The notes beneath the pieces were generated by a model. The model did no database searches. It saw only the letters and a program-made list of their open reading frames with translations, and was not told the DNA's origin. A DNA stretch of 64,000 nucleotides from Flavobacterium anhuiense (GTDB taxonomy: Bacteria > Bacteroidota > Bacteroidia > Flavobacteriales > Flavobacteriaceae). The stretch is taken from contig NZ_JUIV01000001.1 in the NCBI RefSeq assembly GCF_004151235.1, positions 558,001 through 622,000 of the forward strand. Reading direction: 5' to 3'. This document shows positions 1-7,936 of the stretch, piece after piece. A program made the translations under genes and the position numbers. Every line of letters begins with the position of its first letter. Positions within the stretch are counted from its first letter, which is position 1.

Positions 1-1001
1 GACATTTTATCGCCTTTATTTTCCTGTGCCTGAACCGCTTGACTGATCTGAATAAGCGACTGACGTAAAACCGCACTCAAACCTTTAAATTCTTCATACG
101 TGCAAATCCAGATTCCGTCGCGCATGCCCATTCTTTCCATTCCGTTTGGCATCACTTCAGTCACTAAGACTCCAATATTGGCTCTTTTAGTTCTAATATC
201 ATTTTTGAATTTTTCAATCCAAGAAGGCTGAAATGCTTTTGTTCTTTTACTTTCATAATAAATAGAACCGCAGTTTTGATGTTCGCGTGTATTTACAATT
301 TGAAGGCAGTCGGCACCATTGGCACCTTTTTTGACTTCGTCGATGCTATCAAGAGGGAAATTATTCGCAAGCCATTCTTCAATCGCCAATTCCATTACTT
401 CGCCTTGCAATTGCATAGAACCTTGTTCCTGCTTGCGTTTCATTTCTTCAGTCAGCTTTTTTTGTTCTTCCAGCTGTTTCTGAAGTTCTTTGAATTTTAG
501 TTCGTTTTTATCGTCTTCCTGTTTTCTGATTTTTTCACGTTCCAATGCCAATTGTGCGTTTAACTGCTTTTCAGCTTCGGCCTGAATCGCTTCTTTCATT
601 TCCAGTTTTTCGCGTTGAAGTTTGGCGATTTCACCTTCCATTTTATTTAATTCTCTGATTTTTTCTGATTTTTCAGAGAGTTCTTTTTCCATTAAAAGTA
701 AACGATCCTTGTTTTCTTCTTCGAGTTTGGCTTTCAGTTTTTCAGAGATTTCTTTTTCAGCTGTTTTTTTCTCACGCTCCAAACGCTCTGCAAAAAGTTC
801 GTTTTCTTGTTTCTTTTTGGCTTCAAATTCGGCTTTGGCTTTTTCGAATTGCTCATTTTTAAGCTCTAATTCACGGTTTTGAATATTGGCTTTTTGTTGG
901 AATTCTTTACGAATACTATCTTCCAATTGATGTTTTAATACATCATTTACATCGATAGGAGTTCCGCAGTTTGGACACTGAATTGAAGATTGCTCAGCCA
1001 T
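1..1001 (-). CDS. DUF2130 domain protein, C-terminus beyond the window
   Basis: The minus-strand frame is open from ATG at 1001 to the window edge, giving the first 333 residues. It begins MAEQSSIQCPNCGTPIDVND, so C9 and C12 form a zinc-ribbon-like CPNC pair. A long Lys/Glu/Gln-rich coiled coil follows, about residues 30-190. After that comes a globular part containing WLANNFPLDSIDEVKKGANGA and YYESKRTKAF, which I recognise as the DUF2130 core; the family has been compared with nuclease-like folds, but no activity can be read here. Full-length relatives are roughly 400-430 residues, so the C-terminal quarter is missing. Cytoplasmic, with no signal peptide. Family assignment is fairly sure; the function is unknown. 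Confidence 0.85.
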   Translation of the reverse strand, partial: MAEQSSIQCPNCGTPIDVNDVLKHQLEDSIRKEFQQKANIQNRELELKNEQFEKAKAEFEAKKKQENELFAERLEREKKTAEKEISEKLKAKLEEENKDRLLLMEKELSEKSEKIRELNKMEGEIAKLQREKLEMKEAIQAEAEKQLNAQLALEREKIRKQEDDKNELKFKELQKQLEEQKKLTEEMKRKQEQGSMQLQGEVMELAIEEWLANNFPLDSIDEVKKGANGADCLQIVNTREHQNCGSIYYESKRTKAFQPSWIEKFKNDIRTKRANIGVLVTEVMPNGMERMGMRDGIWICTYEEFKGLSAVLRQSLIQISQAVQAQENKGDKM

Positions 1002-1105
1002 TTTATATTGAGATTTTATTGTAGAATTTGAATTTGCTAAGATATTTAAAAGTTCTGTTTTTATAATGTGGATTTCTGTACTAAATTGTAACGAATTTTT
1101 GTTAT

Positions 1106-1367
1106 GGCCACGAAGGCGCTAAGGCGCTAAGTTTTTTATTTCACGCAGATTTTATAAGATTTAGGCAGATTCTGCAGATGTTTCTCATAAAGTTTGTCAT
1201 TTCGACGAAGGAGAAATCTTAGCAAGTAGCTCCGTTGCTATAAGCCAATCTTTGTAGAGCTTCTCGTGGAGATTTCTCCTTCGTCGAAATGACAAAAATG
1301 AGAGAAATTCTTTTAATCATTATAATCTGTGGCAGAAAAAGACTTTGCGTCTTAGCGTCTTTGTGGC
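1106..1367. repeat. Nested palindromic repeat composite
   Basis: Three repeat families are nested. The outer arms are 1106-1131 (GGCCACGAAGGCGCTAAGG...) and 1343-1367, its imperfect inverse. Inside them, GCAGATT-type arms lie at 1143-1180 and around 1325-1336. The core has a perfect 24-bp inverted repeat, 1196-1219 against 1270-1293, starting GTCATTTCGACGAAGGAG, around a loop of about 50 bases. The same 24-mer recurs alone at 27778-27801. The right outer arm is read as the end of the LysR gene. No transposase is present. This gene-free gap otherwise holds nothing recognisable. Confidence 0.85.
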
Positions 1368-2233
1368 AATAAAAACGCAACAGCAGATCGAGTGATTTCA
1401 GATTCATCTTCCCTCGAAGTTATAATCGAAACATCGGTTTTTAAATTGACTTTTTTTAATTCGATGAATCCGAGTTCAGGATTTTGATTGTTTCTTGCAA
1501 TGTTAGAAGGAACAATCGAAACACCTAATCCATTCTTTACTAATTGTACGATTGAATTAATGTTGTTAGCTTCGTGAATGATTTTCGGCGTAAAGCCATA
1601 AAAAGCGCACAATTCCAGCAAAACTTCATGATAATGCGGTGCGTAATCTTTATTGAAGAAAACGAATGTTTCGTCTTTTAATTTTAATATCTCATTTTCC
1701 GATTTTATCTGAAGTGATTTTTTATTGTAAACCAACGAGAATCCATCTTGAAACCATAAATCGGATTTTATTTTAGGCGACTGAATTGGCGAACGGATAA
1801 TTCCCATTTCGATTTTTCCTTGCTCCAAAGCATTGATTTGCTTGGTGGTTGAGATTTCAAAAAGTTTGAAATTTACGTACGGGAATTGTGTTTTTAGATG
1901 TTTGATTAAATCGGAAATCACGGCAGAATAAATGGAACTGATATAAGCGATTCGGAATTCGCCCGAAACGTTCTCTGCAATCTTTTTTGTTTTTAATGAA
2001 ATGCGTTCCAGATTCTGAAAAAGGTCTTTTACTTCTTTTTCGAAATATTTTCCAGCTTCGGTCAATTCTACTTTTTTATTGTTTCTGATGAAAAGTTTGG
2101 CTTGAAGTTCTTCTTCTAATTCTGCGATTTGCCGGCTCAGCGGAGGTTGTGAAATAAATAGTTTTTCTGATGCTTTGGTAAAATTCAATTCTTCGGCTAC
2201 TGCTAGAAAATATTTTAAATGACGTAATTCCAT
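1352..2233 (-). CDS. LysR-family transcriptional regulator
   Basis: A 293-residue DNA-binding regulator. The N-terminal winged helix-turn-helix (about residues 1-60) reads MELRHLKYFLAVAEELNFTK and then SQPPLSRQIAELEEEL. An effector-binding domain of periplasmic-binding type spans about 90-285. It is divergent from the methyltransferase at 2455, with a palindromic repeat between them, so it may control that gene; LysR proteins commonly act on the divergent neighbour. The last codons (LLPQRR and the TAA stop) lie inside the arm of an intergenic repeat, so the C-terminal tail is probably not native. The ligand is unknown. Confidence 0.9.
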   Translation of the reverse strand: MELRHLKYFLAVAEELNFTKASEKLFISQPPLSRQIAELEEELQAKLFIRNNKKVELTEAGKYFEKEVKDLFQNLERISLKTKKIAENVSGEFRIAYISSIYSAVISDLIKHLKTQFPYVNFKLFEISTTKQINALEQGKIEMGIIRSPIQSPKIKSDLWFQDGFSLVYNKKSLQIKSENEILKLKDETFVFFNKDYAPHYHEVLLELCAFYGFTPKIIHEANNINSIVQLVKNGLGVSIVPSNIARNNQNPELGFIELKKVNLKTDVSIITSREDESEITRSAVAFLLPQRR

Positions 2234-2314
2234 GATACTTTTAAGGTATTATTAATTGATGAAAATAGTATTTTTAAAGTATTTATGAAAGATATAGTTT
2301 TGATAAAAAAATAA

Positions 2315-2437
2315 TTCTCTCGCAGATTGAGCAGATACAGCAGATTATTAATTTTAGATAAATCATCTTAATCATAATAATATCCCAATCATATAATAGC
2401 AAAAAGATTAGCTCAATCTGCTTGATCTGCGGGAGAA
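2315..2437. repeat. Palindromic repeat, CGCAGATT family
   Basis: Arms 2315-2336 (TTCTCTCGCAGATTGAGCAG...) and 2416-2437 are near-perfect inverses around an AT-rich middle. The same motif family occurs at 1143-1180 and 7006-7095. It lies between the divergent LysR and methyltransferase genes and reaches to 17 bases before the methyltransferase ATG. Confidence 0.8.
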
Positions 2438-2454
2438 AAAAAAAACAAAAGACC

Positions 2455-3162
2455 ATGAAAAAATCAACCATCGAAGAAATTAAAGAAAGATTTGACAATG
2501 ATGTCGAACGATTTTCAAATTTAGAAACGGGACAAGTGGCTACAATCGACGCTACTATTTCTTTGGAATTAATAACCGAAGCTTCAAAACGCATTGTTCC
2601 AAATGCTAAGAATGTATTGGATGTGGGCTGTGGAGCAGGAAATTATACTTTAAAAATGTTGTCAAAAGTGCAGAACTTAAACTGTACTTTGGTCGATTTG
2701 AGTTTACCAATGTTAAATCGTGCTTTTGAAAGAGTTTCAGGAGAAACCAAGGGAAAAGTGGAAATAAAACAAGGTGATATACGAGAAGTAGCTTTAGAAG
2801 AAAATAGTTTTGATATTATCTTGGCTGGCGCAGTTTTGCATCATTTACGTGATGATGAAGATTGGGAAACCACTTTCGCTAAATTGTTTAACTTATTAAA
2901 ACCTGGAGGTTGTTTAATGATTTCTGATTTGATCACGCAAGATACGGAGTTATTGAATGAATATACTTGGCAACGTTACGGAGAATATTTGGAAGGAATA
3001 GGAGGAACGGAATATCGCCAGAAAGTTTTAGATTATATTGAAAAGGAAGATTCGCCAAGATCGATGAATTACCAATTGGATTTGATGAAAAAAGTTGGTT
3101 TTTCAAAAGTAGAAATTTTGCATAAGAATATGTGTTTTGGCGCTTTTGGCGGAATTAAATAA
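2455..3162 (+). CDS. Class I SAM-dependent methyltransferase
   Basis: A 235-residue cytoplasmic enzyme. Motif I is VLDVGCGAGNYT at residues 54-65, the glycine-rich SAM-binding loop. ILAGAVLHHLRDD and LLKPGGCLMISDL are the later Rossmann motifs of the UbiE/Methyltransf_11-25 type. I chose ATG 2455 (MKKSTIEEIKERF). An in-frame ATG at 2422 lies inside an intergenic repeat and would add a basic tail of repeat-derived residues. The substrate cannot be deduced. A divergent LysR regulator lies upstream. The family is sure, the reaction unknown. Confidence 0.88.
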   Translation: MKKSTIEEIKERFDNDVERFSNLETGQVATIDATISLELITEASKRIVPNAKNVLDVGCGAGNYTLKMLSKVQNLNCTLVDLSLPMLNRAFERVSGETKGKVEIKQGDIREVALEENSFDIILAGAVLHHLRDDEDWETTFAKLFNLLKPGGCLMISDLITQDTELLNEYTWQRYGEYLEGIGGTEYRQKVLDYIEKEDSPRSMNYQLDLMKKVGFSKVEILHKNMCFGAFGGIK

Positions 3163-3172
3163 AGTTTTGTTT

Positions 3173-3249
3173 GCCACGAATTTCACTAATTTACACGAAT
3201 TATTTTTTTGTTTAGAAAGAAATTAGTGAAAATTAGTGAAATTCGTGGC
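3173..3249. repeat. Palindromic repeat, GCCACGAATTTCACTAATTT family
   Basis: Arms 3173-3192 and 3230-3249 are perfect 20-bp inverses. It fills the gap between the convergent methyltransferase and DUF3291 genes. A sister copy lies at 3785-3863. Confidence 0.85.
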
Positions 3250-3257
3250 GATAAAAG

Positions 3258-3716
3258 CTATGCTTCAACGGGCACTGGAAATTTGTTTCTAAGGTCAAAA
3301 ACTAAATCTGATGGACCATTTTGCTGTAAATAATCTAATTTTTTTACAGCTTCTTCAAGGGTAGGAATATGTCCTTTCGGAATCCACCACATAGCGGTGT
3401 GGGCTTTTCCGAATTTTTGAAACCATTCTTTTCTGCGTTTTAAAAATTCGCTGTGAAAAGTTTTGTACATATAATGTTCCAATGTTTCTATATTTTCCCA
3501 AACGGAAACATTGATGATAATTTGTTCATCATTGTACGGATTAAGACTTGTAGCATTGTCAGTTTCGTCTTTTAAGCGCCAAACAAAACCTTCGCTTTCT
3601 TCAGCTAAAGTATTTATAGCATCTAAATTGTCTACAAATTCTTTCATGATCGGATCGTTAATATCGACTCCTTTCATTTTGGCAATATTAATTTCGGCAA
3701 GGTGATAATTGCTCAT
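3258..3716 (-). CDS. DUF3291 domain-containing protein
   Basis: A 152-residue soluble protein matching the DUF3291 family, which belongs to the dimeric alpha/beta-barrel (ABM-like) folds. Recognisable segments are YHLAEINIAKM at the start, the FVWRL strand, the VSVWENIETLEHYMY segment and TAMWWIPKGHIPTLEEA. No catalytic residues are established for the family. It lies two genes from a YgiN-type monooxygenase of the same general fold, with only repeats between, so a shared quinone or xenobiotic role is possible but unproven. Confidence 0.8.
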   Translation of the reverse strand: MSNYHLAEINIAKMKGVDINDPIMKEFVDNLDAINTLAEESEGFVWRLKDETDNATSLNPYNDEQIIINVSVWENIETLEHYMYKTFHSEFLKRRKEWFQKFGKAHTAMWWIPKGHIPTLEEAVKKLDYLQQNGPSDLVFDLRNKFPVPVEA

Positions 3717-3784
3717 AAAAAAATTAGTTTTCTAAATTTTAGGCAATTTAGCTTTTTTCTGAATATTGTGTAGGATTTTTTTTC

Positions 3785-3863
3785 GCCGCGAATTACACGA
3801 ATTTCACTAATCTTCATATTCTCAATTAAAAAACAATTCGTGAAAATTTGTGTAATTCGTGGC
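3785..3863. repeat. Palindromic repeat, second GCCRCGAATT copy
   Basis: Arms 3785-3804 (GCCGCGAATTACACGAATTT) and 3844-3863 pair almost perfectly. It is the same family as 3173-3249. It lies between the DUF3291 gene and the end of the YgiN-like gene and could serve as a transcription end for the latter. Confidence 0.8.
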
Positions 3864-3872
3864 AAACTAAAC

Positions 3873-4151
3873 TTATAAAATCTGCGCAGTTTTGTAAACT
3901 TGAATCGGACTTGAAACTAGATTTTCAGTTTTTTTGATGAATTCTTGCAAATAAGATTGATTGTTATGCAAGTCTAATCCCGGTTGATCTTTCCATTCTT
4001 CCCAAAGAATAAAAACATTTTCGGAAGTGTGCAAATCGTAACGAATACATGCAGCTTCTTTTCTAGTTTCGGTTACTAGATGCGTCAGCAGGTTTTTAAC
4101 TTCAATTAAATGCTCTGGTTTACTTTTTAAAATTGCGGTAATCGAAATCAT
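3873..4151 (-). CDS. Putative quinol monooxygenase (YgiN-like, ABM domain)
   Basis: A 92-residue one-domain protein of the antibiotic-biosynthesis-monooxygenase fold. It shows the usual strand and helix signals: MISITAILKSKPEHLIEVK, then RKEAACIRYDLHTS, VFILWEEWKDQPGLDLH and YLQEFIKK. E. coli YgiN oxidises menadiol and is encoded next to MdaB. Here the gene starts 2 bases after the stop of an MdaB-like flavoprotein, reproducing that gene pair. Inferred role: closing a quinone/quinol redox cycle with its neighbour. Confidence 0.85.
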   Translation of the reverse strand: MISITAILKSKPEHLIEVKNLLTHLVTETRKEAACIRYDLHTSENVFILWEEWKDQPGLDLHNNQSYLQEFIKKTENLVSSPIQVYKTAQIL

Positions 4152-4153
4152 AA

Positions 4154-4759
4154 TTATAAGTTTTTAAAAGTTTGCTCTAAATGTTTCGTATAATTCTCTT
4201 TAAAGATAGCAATATTTTCTGGTGTTGCGCCTTTCTCAACATCATGAAAATGAAAACCGTCTAGTTTTTCCATTCCTGTGAATTTGTTCATTTTATGGAA
4301 TCCGAACATAACGCCGTCATCAACAGAAGTTTCTTCGAAGAATTCGCCTGGAAGTGTAAAAGCCGTTGCTGGTGCGTTCCAGCTTGTGGTAAGCATGTAC
4401 TTGCGTCCGTGCAGAAGTCCGCCAGTTCCGTAATTGATGTCTGGATTTACACGGCTTCTTCCGTCGCTTTTGTATATTCCGTTGTTGTGTCCTTGTGTGA
4501 AAACATCGTCAATGTATTTTTTGAAAAGATTCGGAATTTGAAACCACCAAACTGGTGTATGATAGATAATTAAATCTGCCCAAACGAATTTTTCTACTTC
4601 TTCTTGTAAATCGATTTGATCTTCGATGTGCGTTGTTTTTATTTCGTAATCGTTGTTTTTTGAAAGAAATTCAACTGTCCAATCTTGAACGGTTTTGTTG
4701 AATTGTCCTCCTGAATGTGCGAATTTTTGTCCGCCGTTAATTATAAATATCTTTTTCAT
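4154..4759 (-). CDS. mdaB: MdaB-like NAD(P)H:quinone oxidoreductase
   Basis: A 201-residue flavodoxin-fold protein. MKKIFIINGGQKFAHSGGQF is the typical MdaB N-terminus. FVWADLIIYHTPVWWFQIPN and MLTTSWNAPATAF are the flavin and quinone-site segments of the family. MdaB proteins reduce quinones by two electrons with NAD(P)H and FAD, avoiding semiquinone formation. It is first in an operon with the YgiN-like quinol monooxygenase. A structured element of unknown role lies just upstream, in the opposite orientation. The function assignment is good; physiological induction by quinones is inference. Confidence 0.87.
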   Translation of the reverse strand: MKKIFIINGGQKFAHSGGQFNKTVQDWTVEFLSKNNDYEIKTTHIEDQIDLQEEVEKFVWADLIIYHTPVWWFQIPNLFKKYIDDVFTQGHNNGIYKSDGRSRVNPDINYGTGGLLHGRKYMLTTSWNAPATAFTLPGEFFEETSVDDGVMFGFHKMNKFTGMEKLDGFHFHDVEKGATPENIAIFKENYTKHLEQTFKNL

Positions 4760-4785
4760 TTTAATTGTTATTTATTTTGAAAATG

Positions 4786-4874
4786 GACGCGTGAGGGATT
4801 GAGGTGGTATCCTTTTGCGTAATGAAATGAAGCAAAAGATATAGTCGAAAGCCCGACCCGGAGGGGGCACGCCC
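4786..4874 (+). ncRNA. Structured RNA-like element, Flavo-1-type candidate (copy 1)
   Basis: The element reads GGACGCGTGAGGGATT at its 5' end and ends GGGGGCACGCCC. GCGTG at 4789-4793 pairs with CACGC at 4868-4872. CTTTTGC at 4812-4818 pairs with GCAAAAG at 4832-4838. AAAGCCCGACCC lies between. The conserved blocks are shared with 61990-62101. From memory they resemble the Flavo-1 RNA motif described from flavobacteria, but I cannot check this. On this strand it lies between two minus-strand genes, so it would be a free-standing RNA. Confidence 0.5.
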
Positions 4875-4905
4875 AAATTCTAATTATTTATTTTTTGAGA
4901 TTTTG

Positions 4906-5010
4906 TTTTAACACATAGAAACATAGATTTTTCTTTCGTTAAAAGGGAATGGAAAGAAACTAGTTTCTAACACATAGTACACTAATTGACTATGTTTCTA
5001 TGTGTTAAAA
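4906..5010. repeat. Palindromic repeat, AACACATAGAAACATAG family
   Basis: Arms 4906-4926 and 4990-5010 are perfect 21-bp inverses. It lies directly downstream of the aldo/keto reductase stop on the minus strand, where the hairpin could end transcription. Confidence 0.82.
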
Positions 5011-5015
5011 AAGAA

Positions 5016-6002
5016 TTATTTTATTTTAGCAATTGCCTGATTGATGAATTCTAATTCTGAAGCTGATAAATCGAAATCCATTGTTTTGGCGTTTGAAATA
5101 GCTTGTTCTGCGTTTCTTGCTCCAGCAAGAACAATTGAAATTCCTTTTTGTAAAGTGGTCCAGCGTAAAACCAATTGTGATAAACTTGCTTCTTTTGCGT
5201 GTGCTAAAGAAGTTAATTCTTCAACCAAAGTTTTTACTTTTTGAAGATCAAATTGATTGAAATATCCGTTTCTATGGTCGTTTTCTTTCAGTTTGCTGTC
5301 AGTGAAATATTTTCCAGTCAATAAACCTCTTTCCATAGGACTGTAAGCAATGATTCCGATATTTTCTGCAACTGTGAAAGGAATTAGTTCTTCTTCAATT
5401 TTGCGATTTAGCATGCTGTATGCCACTTGATTTGAAGCCACTTGAATTGTTTTTTGTGCTTCCTGAATTTGTGCGACATTGTAATTACTTACTCCGAAAG
5501 CTCTGATTTTTCCTTGCTGAATTAAGCTTTCAGCAGCTTCCATTGTTTCAGAAATTGATGTTGTTGAGTCTGGCCAGTGAATTTGAAGTAAATCAATATA
5601 ATCAGTTTGAAGACGTTTTAAACTTTCTTCAACTTCTTTTATTACGTTTGCTTTTGATGAATATTTGTAAACCGGAACTTTTTTACCATTGTCGTCAGCG
5701 TCGAAAAAGTAATCGCCTTTTCCGTTATTGCTTCCGTCCCAAACCAAACCAAATTTAGTAAGTAGTTGAATTTTAGAACGATCGTAAGGTTTTATAGCTT
5801 CTCCAATCATTTCTTCGCTTAAACCAAATCCGTAAAAAGGAGCAGTGTCAATTGTAGTAACGCCGTGATCAATAGAAGCCTGAACAGATTCTATTGAATC
5901 TTTTTTTTCTGTTCCGCCCCACATGGTTCCGCCAATGGCAAATGCACCGTATGTAATAGCTGATAATTCAAGTTCTGAGTTGCCTAATTTTCTATATTCC
6001 AT
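5016..6002 (-). CDS. Aldo/keto reductase
   Basis: A 328-residue NADPH-dependent (beta/alpha)8-barrel oxidoreductase. The likely catalytic tetrad is D52 and Y57 in IDTAPFYG, K83 in LLTKFG and H142 in LLQIHWPD. The segment between K83 and H142 has an insertion of about 25 residues. The N-terminus MEYRKLGNSELELSAITYG is typical of the AKR11/YdhF-like group. I chose ATG 6002 because the open frame upstream (from 6038) adds 12 residues unlike the family. It is divergent from an AraC regulator 116 bases away, which probably controls it. The substrate is unknown. Confidence 0.9.
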   Translation of the reverse strand: MEYRKLGNSELELSAITYGAFAIGGTMWGGTEKKDSIESVQASIDHGVTTIDTAPFYGFGLSEEMIGEAIKPYDRSKIQLLTKFGLVWDGSNNGKGDYFFDADDNGKKVPVYKYSSKANVIKEVEESLKRLQTDYIDLLQIHWPDSTTSISETMEAAESLIQQGKIRAFGVSNYNVAQIQEAQKTIQVASNQVAYSMLNRKIEEELIPFTVAENIGIIAYSPMERGLLTGKYFTDSKLKENDHRNGYFNQFDLQKVKTLVEELTSLAHAKEASLSQLVLRWTTLQKGISIVLAGARNAEQAISNAKTMDFDLSASELEFINQAIAKIK

Positions 6003-6064
6003 GATTGTAATTTTATTTTGATTAATTTGACGAGGCAAAATTATACTGTTTTTATGATTCTTAT

Positions 6065-6097
6065 TTGGTATATATTTGTCTTTTTTAGGTATATTTG
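6065..6097 (+). promoter_or_regulatory. Flavobacterial promoter for the AraC gene
   Basis: TTG at 6065-6067 and TATATTTG at 6090-6097, 22 bases apart, match the Bacteroidota TTG/TAnnTTTG consensus. Transcription would begin near 6103, before ATG 6119. The TTG at 6095, which could be mistaken for a start codon, is part of the -7 box. Confidence 0.65.
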
Positions 6098-6118
6098 CAT
6101 CTTCAAATAAATGGAATT

Positions 6119-6964
6119 ATGAAAAAAGAAAATTTATACGAACCTTTTACAGTCTCTTTTGAAACGCTGAATGAATATCCAGATGTGGGAGATCGTCATA
6201 ATTTTTTCGAACTGGTTTATATTTTAGAAGGTACGGGAAGACAGTGTATTAATAAGAATATTTTTGAATATGATCCAGGGCATTTGTTTTTATTGACGCC
6301 TGAGGATTGTCATAATTTTACCATTGAAACCAAAACGAAATTTTTCTTTTTAAGGTTTAATGATATTTATTTGAAAAATTCGAGTCTGCAGAATGAAAAT
6401 ATTCAGCGATTGGAATATATTCTTCAAAATGCAAATCATCAGCCGGGCTGTATTCTTAAAAATGATCCTGATAAATGTCTGGTGAAAGTAATGATTGAAG
6501 CCATTTGCCGTGAACATCAAGATAAAGATGTTTATAACCAGGAATTGATTCAGCAGTTGGTCAATACGCTGATTATTATTGTGGCGAGAAATATTGCAAA
6601 ATATCTTCCTGAGCAGGTTAATATTGGAACAGAAGCCAAAGCGATGGATATTCTGCAATATATTCAAAATAATATTTATTATCCGGAAAAAATCAAAGCA
6701 GAATCAATTAGCGATTATTTCGGAATTTCGAATACGTATTTAGGCCGTTATTTTAAGAAGCATGCCAGCGAAACGATGCAACAGTATATCAGTAATTATA
6801 AAACAAAACTGATTGAACACCGTTTGCAATTTAGCGATAAGCGTATTAATGAAATTGCGTACGAGTTTGGTTTTACAGATGAAAGCCACTTTAATAAGTT
6901 TTTTAGAAAACAAAAAGGGTATAGTCCGTCTGAATTTAGAAAGTCGATTCGATTGAGTGCTTAA
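6119..6964 (+). CDS. AraC-family transcriptional regulator
   Basis: 281 residues. An N-terminal cupin sensor (about 10-90; HNFFELVYILEGTGRQ, GHLFLLTPEDCHNF) is followed by a C-terminal double helix-turn-helix (about 185-281). The signature EIAYEFGFTDESHFNKFFRK and then GYSPSEFRK is the AraC consensus. ATG 6119 is preferred over TTG 6095, which lies in the promoter. It is divergent from the aldo/keto reductase, its most likely target. The ligand is unknown; the cupin suggests a small molecule. Confidence 0.9.
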   Translation: MKKENLYEPFTVSFETLNEYPDVGDRHNFFELVYILEGTGRQCINKNIFEYDPGHLFLLTPEDCHNFTIETKTKFFFLRFNDIYLKNSSLQNENIQRLEYILQNANHQPGCILKNDPDKCLVKVMIEAICREHQDKDVYNQELIQQLVNTLIIIVARNIAKYLPEQVNIGTEAKAMDILQYIQNNIYYPEKIKAESISDYFGISNTYLGRYFKKHASETMQQYISNYKTKLIEHRLQFSDKRINEIAYEFGFTDESHFNKFFRKQKGYSPSEFRKSIRLSA

Positions 6965-7005
6965 GGCTTTTTGCCACAGATTAAGTGGATTACAAAGGAT
7001 TTTTT

Positions 7006-7095
7006 ATTTCACGCAGATTCTGATGATTTAGGCAGATTTAAAAAGATTTTTTTTAAAATAAATCTGCTTAATCTGCTCAATCTGCGAGAGAAAAA
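7006..7095. repeat. Palindromic repeat, CGCAGATT family
   Basis: TTTCACGCAGATT with GGCAGATTTAAA on the left, and AATCTGCTTAATCTGCTC with AATCTGCGAGAG on the right, form a long imperfect hairpin. More GCAGATT/AATCTG pieces continue to about 7140, so most of the gap between the convergent AraC and NlpC/P60 genes is repeat DNA. Confidence 0.75.
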
Positions 7096-7154
7096 AGAAA
7101 TCAGTACAAATCTGCGTTTTCGCAAAGCGAATCTGTTTTATCCGTGTACTTTAA

Positions 7155-7916
7155 TTAGATAATTTTTTTGATAACACGAAGTTTGTGAGTGTGCTTGTTT
7201 AATTCGGGATTGTAAATTCCAGTGTGGTCCAAACGGTCAATACGTACTTTTCCACTTGCGTGAATGATGTAATTATTTTCCATTATGATGCCGACATGGG
7301 TAATGTTTCCTTCGTCATTATCAAAGAAAGCTAAATCGCCTGGTTCGCATTCTTCAATGAAACTTAACGGATCTCCTTCTAGTGCTTGTTGAGAGGCATC
7401 GCGATGAATTTTATATCCGTTTAATTTGTAAACCATTTGAGTAAATCCAGAACAGTCAATTCCGAAAGGTGTTTTTCCGCCCCATAAATACGGAGCATTC
7501 AAATACATAAAAGCAGTTTTGATTAAAGCGCTTTTGGGTTTGATGCCACTGGTTTTAGTTCCTTCAAAATCAAAATTTGAAGTATTGATTTCGCTGTTGT
7601 TTAAAAAAGACAGTGATGCTCCAAGCGGAATAGGAAGCAATAGGTTATTTGGTGCCGTGATATAATCAATTAAATCTGCATTTAAAATAATCGAATCTTT
7701 ACTCAAAAGATCAAATTGCTCTTTAGTAATTTCCTGATATTGTTTAGAATCTACCCAGCCTTCGTAATCATCGTATTGAATTCTGATTCGCGCCCATTGA
7801 TTATGGCGTTCTAAAATTTCGATATGCTCGCCAAACAAGAGCTGTGTAACAATTTCACTTCTGTCGCTGGCTTCAGCTCGAACAGGTACTATGGCTAGAT
7901 TGCAAATTCCAAACAT
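7155..7916 (-). CDS. NlpC/P60 (C40) peptidase with SH3 domain
   Basis: 253 residues. An SH3b-type domain (about 1-60; YEGWVDSKQY) is joined to an NlpC/P60 cysteine peptidase domain (about 130-253). Catalytic C155 is in FGIDCSGFTQM, H207 in ITHVGIIM and H219 in YIIHASG. Such enzymes cut gamma-D-Glu-diaminopimelate bonds in muropeptides. No signal peptide is seen, so it is probably cytoplasmic and acts on recycled cell-wall peptides, like YkfC and dipeptidyl-peptidase VI. The role in recycling is inference; the fold and active site are clear. Confidence 0.9.
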   Translation of the reverse strand: MFGICNLAIVPVRAEASDRSEIVTQLLFGEHIEILERHNQWARIRIQYDDYEGWVDSKQYQEITKEQFDLLSKDSIILNADLIDYITAPNNLLLPIPLGASLSFLNNSEINTSNFDFEGTKTSGIKPKSALIKTAFMYLNAPYLWGGKTPFGIDCSGFTQMVYKLNGYKIHRDASQQALEGDPLSFIEECEPGDLAFFDNDEGNITHVGIIMENNYIIHASGKVRIDRLDHTGIYNPELNKHTHKLRVIKKII

Positions 7917-7936
7917 TTAAGGAAATTTATTAGTTG

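Noticed and set aside
622..882. A Ser/Phe-rich 86-codon plus-strand frame
   Set aside because: It is the antisense of the DUF2130 coiled coil; the Ser/Phe bias comes from reading Glu/Lys codons backwards.
1219..1407. A 62-codon minus-strand frame
   Set aside because: It lies wholly within the nested repeat composite and the LysR 3' end.
2422..2457. Earlier ATG for the methyltransferase
   Set aside because: It lies inside an intergenic palindromic repeat and adds residues unlike the family.
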